Assembly (NCBI GenBank): GCA_026982515.1
Contig: JALSGY010000048.1
Coordinates: forward strand, 1-5,846
Reading direction: 5' to 3'
DNA length: 5,846 bases
From: Paracoccaceae bacterium
GTDB lineage: Bacteria > Pseudomonadota > Alphaproteobacteria > Rhodobacterales > Rhodobacteraceae
The position numbers and the translations under genes are program-made. Below the pieces are notes generated by a model. That model worked only from the letters and a program-made list of their open reading frames with translations, searched no databases and had not been told where the DNA came from. Shown here piece by piece: positions 1 to 5,846 of this stretch. How positions within the stretch are numbered: the first letter of the stretch is position 1; each line of letters begins with the position of its first letter.

Positions 1-2
1 TG

Positions 3-500
3 GGGCTCAACCCTGCCCGCCCCGGCATGGGCGTGCTGAGGCAGGCGGGCTCTTTCGCAGGAGGGTTCGTCGGGCGCAGCTGGAGCGATGACACCATGAC
101 GGTTTCCCTGGAGGCGGAACTTCTGGGTGCCTCGATCGGCGACAGCTTCGTCAATGGCACCGATTCCGCCAGCACCCGGATGAACATGGCCGCGGGGCTG
201 CGCTTTCGCGTGGGGCGCGAGAGCGGAGGGTTTTTCCCCTATTTCGCGGTCGGGGTGTCGGTCGGCTGGTTCGACTACAAGGTGTCGGACGGGGTGAACA
301 GCATCGACAGCAGCTTTGCCACCGAGGGCTATACGATCGCAAGCGGCTGGGAACGCCCGCTGGGCGATGACTGGTCGTACCGGGTGGAATACCGCTACAC
401 GTCCTATCGGGGCGTGACGCTGTCGGACGGTGGGGCAAATACCACCAAGGCAACTCCTGTGGATCACTCCCTGCGCATCGGCATCCTGCAGAAGTTCTGA
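3..500 (+). CDS. Outer-membrane beta-barrel protein, C-terminal part (5'-truncated by window edge)
   Basis: The reading frame is open from the first bases of the window with no stop before the Met at 27, so the true start probably lies to the left and only about 165 C-terminal residues are seen. The visible protein is a run of amphipathic beta-strands rich in Gly and aromatics: a GLRFRVG strand, then PYFAVGVSVGWFDYKV, then SYRVEYRYTSYRG, then a final HSLRIGILQKF. Alternating hydrophobic residues, Tyr/Trp girdle-like positions and a C-terminal Phe, the usual BAM recognition signal, are typical of small outer-membrane beta-barrels of the OMP_b-brl/opacity-protein type. I infer an outer-membrane location. 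No specific ligand or pore function can be read from this fragment. Met27 as a genuine start is less likely because no convincing ribosome-binding site precedes it and a signal peptide is missing. The gene converges with pyrF, with 15 bp between the two stop codons. Confidence 0.65.
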   Translation, partial: GLNPARPGMGVLRQAGSFAGGFVGRSWSDDTMTVSLEAELLGASIGDSFVNGTDSASTRMNMAAGLRFRVGRESGGFFPYFAVGVSVGWFDYKVSDGVNSIDSSFATEGYTIASGWERPLGDDWSYRVEYRYTSYRGVTLSDGGANTTKATPVDHSLRIGILQKF

Positions 501-518
501 GCCGGCAAGCCCGGCTCA
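498..518. terminator. Convergent stop-codon hairpin, possible bidirectional terminator
   Basis: TGAGCCGG (498-505) and CCGGCTCA (511-518) form a perfect 8-bp inverted repeat around a 5-nt loop. The left arm begins with the TGA stop of the beta-barrel gene and the right arm ends with the complement of the TGA stop of pyrF, so both genes end inside the same stem. The stem is GC-rich, but neither strand has a following T-run, so it is not a canonical intrinsic terminator. It could stabilise both 3' ends or act as a weak or Rho-assisted terminator. Confidence 0.45.
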
Positions 519-1217
519 ACGGCCCGCAGTCTCGATCTCGCGCTGGATGTCGAGGACGGCGGCGCGCGGATCGCGTGCCGTCAGAACGGGACGGCCGACG
601 ACAATGTGATCGGCCCCCGCGGCGATGGCCTCGGCCGGTGTGGCGATGCGCTTCTGATCGCCCGGGGCGGCCCCGGCCGGGCGCACCCCCGGGGTCACGA
701 TCAGCCTGCCCGCGGCCTCGGGCAGGGTCCGGATCGCGGCGGCTTCGCGCGGCGAGGCGATCACCCCGTGGGCCCCGGCCTCCAGCGCGCGTGCCGCGCG
801 TTCCTGCACGATGTCCTCCAGCGCACCCTCCCTGATCAGGGCGGCGTCCAGATCGGCGCGGTCAAGCGAGGTGAGAACGGTGACCGCCAGGATCTTCAGC
901 CCAGTTTCGCCCGCGCCCTCCCTTGCCGCGCGCACCACCTGCGGGTCGCCGTGAACGGTGAGGAAGTCCAGCCCGAACCCGGCAATGCCGCGCACCGCGC
1001 GCTCTATCGTGGCGCCGATGTCGAACAGCTTCATATCAAGGAAGATGCGCTTGCCGTGTTCCTGCTTGAGCTCGCCCGCCAGCGCCAGCCCGCCGCCCGT
1101 CAGCATTCCCAGCCCGATCTTGTAGAAGTTCGCGGCATCCCCGATGCGCCGGGCCATTTCCAGCCCTTTCAGTGCATTGGGCAGATCGAGTGCGACGATC
1201 AGGCGGTCATCGGTCAT
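516..1217 (-). CDS. pyrF: Orotidine 5'-phosphate decarboxylase
   Basis: This 233-residue cytoplasmic enzyme converts OMP to UMP, the last step of de novo pyrimidine synthesis. The length is usual for the bacterial group I (about 230 aa) TIM-barrel enzymes. Visible active-site residues are D11 in VALD, K33 in FYKIG, the catalytic D-x-K-x-x-D string as D61-K63-D66 (LDMKLFDIG), H89 in TVHG, TVLTSLD near residues 113-119, and the phosphate-binding set TPGVR (R179), Q188 and the R of VVGRPV (R209). The spacing parallels the Bacillus subtilis enzyme closely. The frame stays open upstream to 1445, but the start at 1217 (MTDDRLIVALD) is preferred: it fits the family N-terminus, and a GGAG sits 6 nt before the ATG. 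An in-frame ATG at 1229 (MEPAMTDD) is a less likely alternative. The gene is monocistronic as far as visible, divergent from clpB and convergent with the outer-membrane protein gene. Confidence 0.96.
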   Translation of the reverse strand: MTDDRLIVALDLPNALKGLEMARRIGDAANFYKIGLGMLTGGGLALAGELKQEHGKRIFLDMKLFDIGATIERAVRGIAGFGLDFLTVHGDPQVVRAAREGAGETGLKILAVTVLTSLDRADLDAALIREGALEDIVQERAARALEAGAHGVIASPREAAAIRTLPEAAGRLIVTPGVRPAGAAPGDQKRIATPAEAIAAGADHIVVGRPVLTARDPRAAVLDIQREIETAGR

Positions 1218-1242
1218 GGCGGGCTCCATCGGTGTTCGCGCC

Positions 1243-1271
1243 CTCATAGGGCGTGGTTTGCCCTTCGGCAA
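1243..1271 (-). promoter_or_regulatory. Candidate sigma70-type promoter of pyrF
   Basis: On the minus strand a TTGCCG hexamer (1271-1266) is followed after exactly 17 bp by TATGAG (1248-1243). Each matches the TTGACA/TATAAT consensus at 4 of 6 positions. The -10 element lies about 25 bp upstream of the pyrF ATG, giving a short leader that includes the GGAG ribosome-binding site. The fit is suggestive only, since weak matches are common in GC-rich DNA. Confidence 0.35.
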
Positions 1272-1328
1272 GCATGGGCACGGCTGGTGGGCACCGTGCC
1301 GGCCGGGCCCTGCGCGGTGGCTCTGCCC

Positions 1329-1342
1329 CTGATTGCAATCAG
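1329..1342. promoter_or_regulatory. Perfect 14-bp palindrome resembling an FNR/CRP-family operator
   Basis: CTGATTGCAATCAG is perfectly self-complementary. It contains TGAT-N4-ATCA, the inner part of the FNR-type consensus TTGAT-N4-ATCAA, and differs only at the outermost base of each half-site (C for T, G for A). It lies between pyrF and clpB, about 112 bp upstream of the pyrF ATG and about 26 bp upstream of the candidate clpB -35 element, in otherwise very GC-rich DNA. Binding by FnrL or another Crp/Fnr-family regulator is an inference. Confidence 0.4.
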
Positions 1343-1367
1343 AAGGCGTTTTCCTGGCCGGTCGGGG

Positions 1368-1398
1368 CTTGTGAAGGCCCGGTGCGATGCCCAAATAG
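1368..1398 (+). promoter_or_regulatory. Candidate RpoH (sigma32) heat-shock promoter of clpB
   Basis: CTTG (1368-1371, extended as CTTGTGAAG) is followed after 18 bp by CCCAAATAG (1390-1398). Known alphaproteobacterial heat-shock promoters follow CTTG-N17/18-CYTATNT. Here the -35 core and spacing fit, while the -10 matches at C, Y, A and T but differs at two positions. Transcription would begin near 1403-1406, giving a leader of about 70 nt with a small 5-bp hairpin (CGGCA 1411-1415, TGCCG 1422-1426). Sigma32 control of clpB is established in many proteobacteria, which supports the placement; the -10 mismatch keeps confidence moderate. Confidence 0.4.
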
Positions 1399-1473
1399 AC
1401 TGGCGAGGCCCGGCAAGGGTGTGCCGCAGGGGCGGGCATCCGCAAAACGGGCGCTTAGGAAAGGAGATAGCCG

Positions 1474-4095
<2,622 letters not shown>

Positions 4096-4107
4096 GGCCG
4101 AAACCCG

Positions 4108-4136
4108 AAAGCCCCGCCCATCCGGCGGGGCTTTTT
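4108..4136 (+). terminator. Rho-independent terminator of clpB, possibly bidirectional
   Basis: GCCCCGCC (4111-4118) pairs perfectly with GGCGGGGC (4124-4131) across a 5-nt loop. AAA (4108-4110) can extend pairing into the TTTTT tract at 4132-4136. This is a textbook intrinsic terminator 12 bp after the clpB stop. The converging SDR gene stops immediately beyond it (4137-4139). Read on the minus strand the same hairpin follows that stop but has only a TTT run, so termination there would be weaker. Confidence 0.92.
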
Positions 4137-4898
4137 CTATCTGTCGCCCCGCGCCTCGCGCAGTGCCGGCAGCCCCACCCCGGCGGATTCGAAGCCACCA
4201 TCCACGGCAATGGTCTGCCCGGTGACGTAAGAGGCCCCCTCCGAGCACAGGAAGACGATCACCGAGGCGATTTCGCGTTCGGTGCCGTAGCGGTTCAGCG
4301 GGATCGCATCGTGATAGGCGGCGATGATCTCCGGCGTGTGCACGGCCATGGCCAGCCTGGTGCGCACCGGCCCCGGCGCCACGCAGTTGGCGCGGATCCC
4401 GAACTCTCCCAGTTCCACCGCCTGCTGCCGTGTCAGCTGCTGCACGGCGGCCTTGGAGGTGCCATAGGCCACTCGCAGGGTCGAGGCGCGCAGCCCCGAG
4501 ATCGAGGCGATATTAACGATGCTGCCGCGGCTTTCCTTCAGCATCGGCAGTGCCGCCTGCGAGCACAGGAACACCCCGTCGAGGTTGGTTTCCATCACCC
4601 GTCGCCAGCGGGCGAGATCGGTTTCCTCGATGGGGCCGAACTCGGCCACGCCGGCATTGTTGACCAGTGCGTTGATACGCCCGTGCCGGGCTTGCACCTC
4701 GTCGATCATCCGTGCCACCTGATCGGGCTGCGAGACATCGCAGACCACGGGAAGGACCCGGCTCAATGAACCTGCCGCTTTTCCAAGCTCGGGGGCGTCG
4801 CGGTCGATCATGGCCACCTGCCAGCCGTTTTCGACGAATAGCTTCGTGGTGGCCAGCCCGATTCCGCGTGCCGCCCCCGTGACGATGGCCGTCTTCAT
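4137..4898 (-). CDS. Short-chain dehydrogenase/reductase (classical SDR), substrate unknown
   Basis: This 253-residue Rossmann-fold oxidoreductase carries every classical SDR signature. The cofactor loop is TGAARGIG (7-14); D32 at the end of beta-2 points to NAD(H) over NADP(H); D54 contacts adenine; and NNAG occupies 80-83. The catalytic tetrad is N105, S132, Y145 and K149 (YGTSK), and PGPVRT occupies 175-180. The protein ends with the usual VDGG (232-235) followed by an extra tail of about 18 residues. Motifs resemble the glucose-1-dehydrogenase/3-oxoacyl-ACP-reductase-like group, but SDR substrates cannot be assigned from motifs, so I give no symbol. The ATG at 4898 is preceded by GGGGGAGG (4906-4911 region), about 7 nt away, and places the cofactor loop at its usual distance from the N-terminus. 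The gene is divergent from msrP across a 177-bp region with a 16-bp palindrome, and convergent with clpB. No neighbour indicates its pathway. Confidence 0.93.
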   Translation of the reverse strand: MKTAIVTGAARGIGLATTKLFVENGWQVAMIDRDAPELGKAAGSLSRVLPVVCDVSQPDQVARMIDEVQARHGRINALVNNAGVAEFGPIEETDLARWRRVMETNLDGVFLCSQAALPMLKESRGSIVNIASISGLRASTLRVAYGTSKAAVQQLTRQQAVELGEFGIRANCVAPGPVRTRLAMAVHTPEIIAAYHDAIPLNRYGTEREIASVIVFLCSEGASYVTGQTIAVDGGFESAGVGLPALREARGDR

Positions 4899-4930
4899 CC
4901 CGCTGCCTCCCCCTGCCGGTTCCTTCGGGG

Positions 4931-4959
4931 AGAAGGCCGCAAGCCGCCCCCCATGTCAA
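4931..4959 (-). promoter_or_regulatory. Candidate promoter of the SDR gene (consensus -35, weak -10)
   Basis: On the minus strand a perfect TTGACA lies at 4959-4954. The hexamer 17 bp further on (CCTTCT, 4936-4931) matches TATAAT at only 2 of 6 positions. The predicted start of transcription would be roughly 25 nt before the SDR ATG, leaving room for the GGGGGAGG ribosome-binding site. The 16-bp palindrome at 4964-4979 ends 4 bp upstream of this -35, a position where a bound regulator could contact or block RNA polymerase. Confidence 0.4.
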
Positions 4960-4963
4960 TCTG

Positions 4964-4979
4964 CCCACCGGCCGGTGGG
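4964..4979. promoter_or_regulatory. Perfect 16-bp palindrome, candidate operator between SDR and msrP
   Basis: CCCACCGG followed directly by CCGGTGGG is perfectly self-complementary with no spacer. With one bulged G the symmetry extends outward to TGC/GCA. It sits in the divergent promoter region, 65 bp from the SDR ATG and 96 bp from the msrP ATG, directly upstream of the TTGACA on the minus strand. The size and symmetry suit a dimeric repressor such as a TetR-family protein, but no regulator gene is in the window and the cognate factor is unknown. Confidence 0.4.
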
Positions 4980-5075
4980 GCATGTTTCAATATTCTACAG
5001 GAACGTGAGATTTGTTTGTTTGGATTTGAGCCGCCCCGGGGCTAGTTCATGTGGGCGAACATTCAGGAGGAAGCG
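4980..5075 (+). promoter_or_regulatory. AT-rich leader/promoter region of msrP
   Basis: Roughly 4981-5030 is markedly AT-rich compared with everything around it and includes TTTGTTTGTTT at 5011-5021. It probably holds the msrP promoter, but I could not find a convincing -35/-10 pair: TATTCT at 4991-4996 matches TATAAT at 4 of 6 positions with no good -35 at 17 bp. A 10-bp palindrome GCCCCGGGGC (5033-5042) follows. The stretch ends with a strong ribosome-binding site, AGGAGG (5065-5070), 5 nt before the msrP ATG. Confidence 0.35.

Positions 5076-5846
<771 letters not shown>

Noticed and set aside
1277..1300. GGCACGG/CCGTGCC 7-bp inverted repeat with a 10-nt loop between pyrF and clpB
   Set aside because: Such GC-rich short dyads with long loops are expected by chance in this composition, and there is no T-tract or positional support.
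1218..1445. A 76-residue N-terminal extension of PyrF in the same frame
   Set aside because: The extension is rich in Pro, Arg, His and Cys, is absent from the family, and overlaps the palindrome and promoter candidates. The MTDD start at 1217 has a good ribosome-binding site and the family N-terminus.
5000..5020. GGAAC at 5000-5004 as an EcfG/ECF-sigma -35 for msrP
   Set aside because: No GTT-type -10 element occurs at 16-17 bp spacing, so the promoter cannot be supported.

Overview
This window looks like an ordinary chromosomal segment of a high-GC alphaproteobacterium, most plausibly Rhodobacterales (Rhodobacter/Paracoccus-like). The evidence is the strong G/C preference at third codon positions, the style of the ClpB N-terminus, a group of PyrF using a DMKLFD active-site string, and a Tat-dependent MsrP. 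The assignment rests on recognising protein families, not on a database search.

Layout, left to right. (1) The C-terminal part of an outer-membrane beta-barrel protein on + enters from the left edge and stops at 500. (2) pyrF (orotidine 5'-phosphate decarboxylase) on - converges on it. The two stop codons lie in the two arms of one 8-bp inverted repeat. (3) A 256-bp divergent intergenic region (1218-1473) holds a candidate sigma70 promoter for pyrF, a perfect 14-bp palindrome resembling an FNR/CRP-family box, and a candidate RpoH (sigma32) promoter for clpB. (4) clpB on + encodes a full-length, intact Hsp100 disaggregase and ends in a strong intrinsic terminator at 4108-4136. (5) A short-chain dehydrogenase/reductase on - converges on clpB, and its stop codon touches the terminator's T-tract. 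(6) A 177-bp divergent region (4899-5075) carries a perfect 16-bp palindrome next to a consensus TTGACA element, plus an AT-rich stretch. (7) msrP on +, the molybdopterin-dependent periplasmic methionine sulfoxide reductase, runs off the right edge after 257 codons. No stretch without a gene exceeds 300 bases.

Functionally the genes are independent housekeeping or stress units, not one pathway: pyrimidine synthesis (pyrF), cytoplasmic protein disaggregation (clpB), periplasmic repair of oxidised methionines (msrP), an SDR oxidoreductase of unknown substrate, and an envelope protein. clpB and msrP share a protein-quality-control theme but are separate transcription units. I see no mobile element, CRISPR array, RNA gene, phage gene or new defence system. 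The points most worth a second look are the two perfect palindromes in the divergent promoter regions and the stop-codon hairpin.
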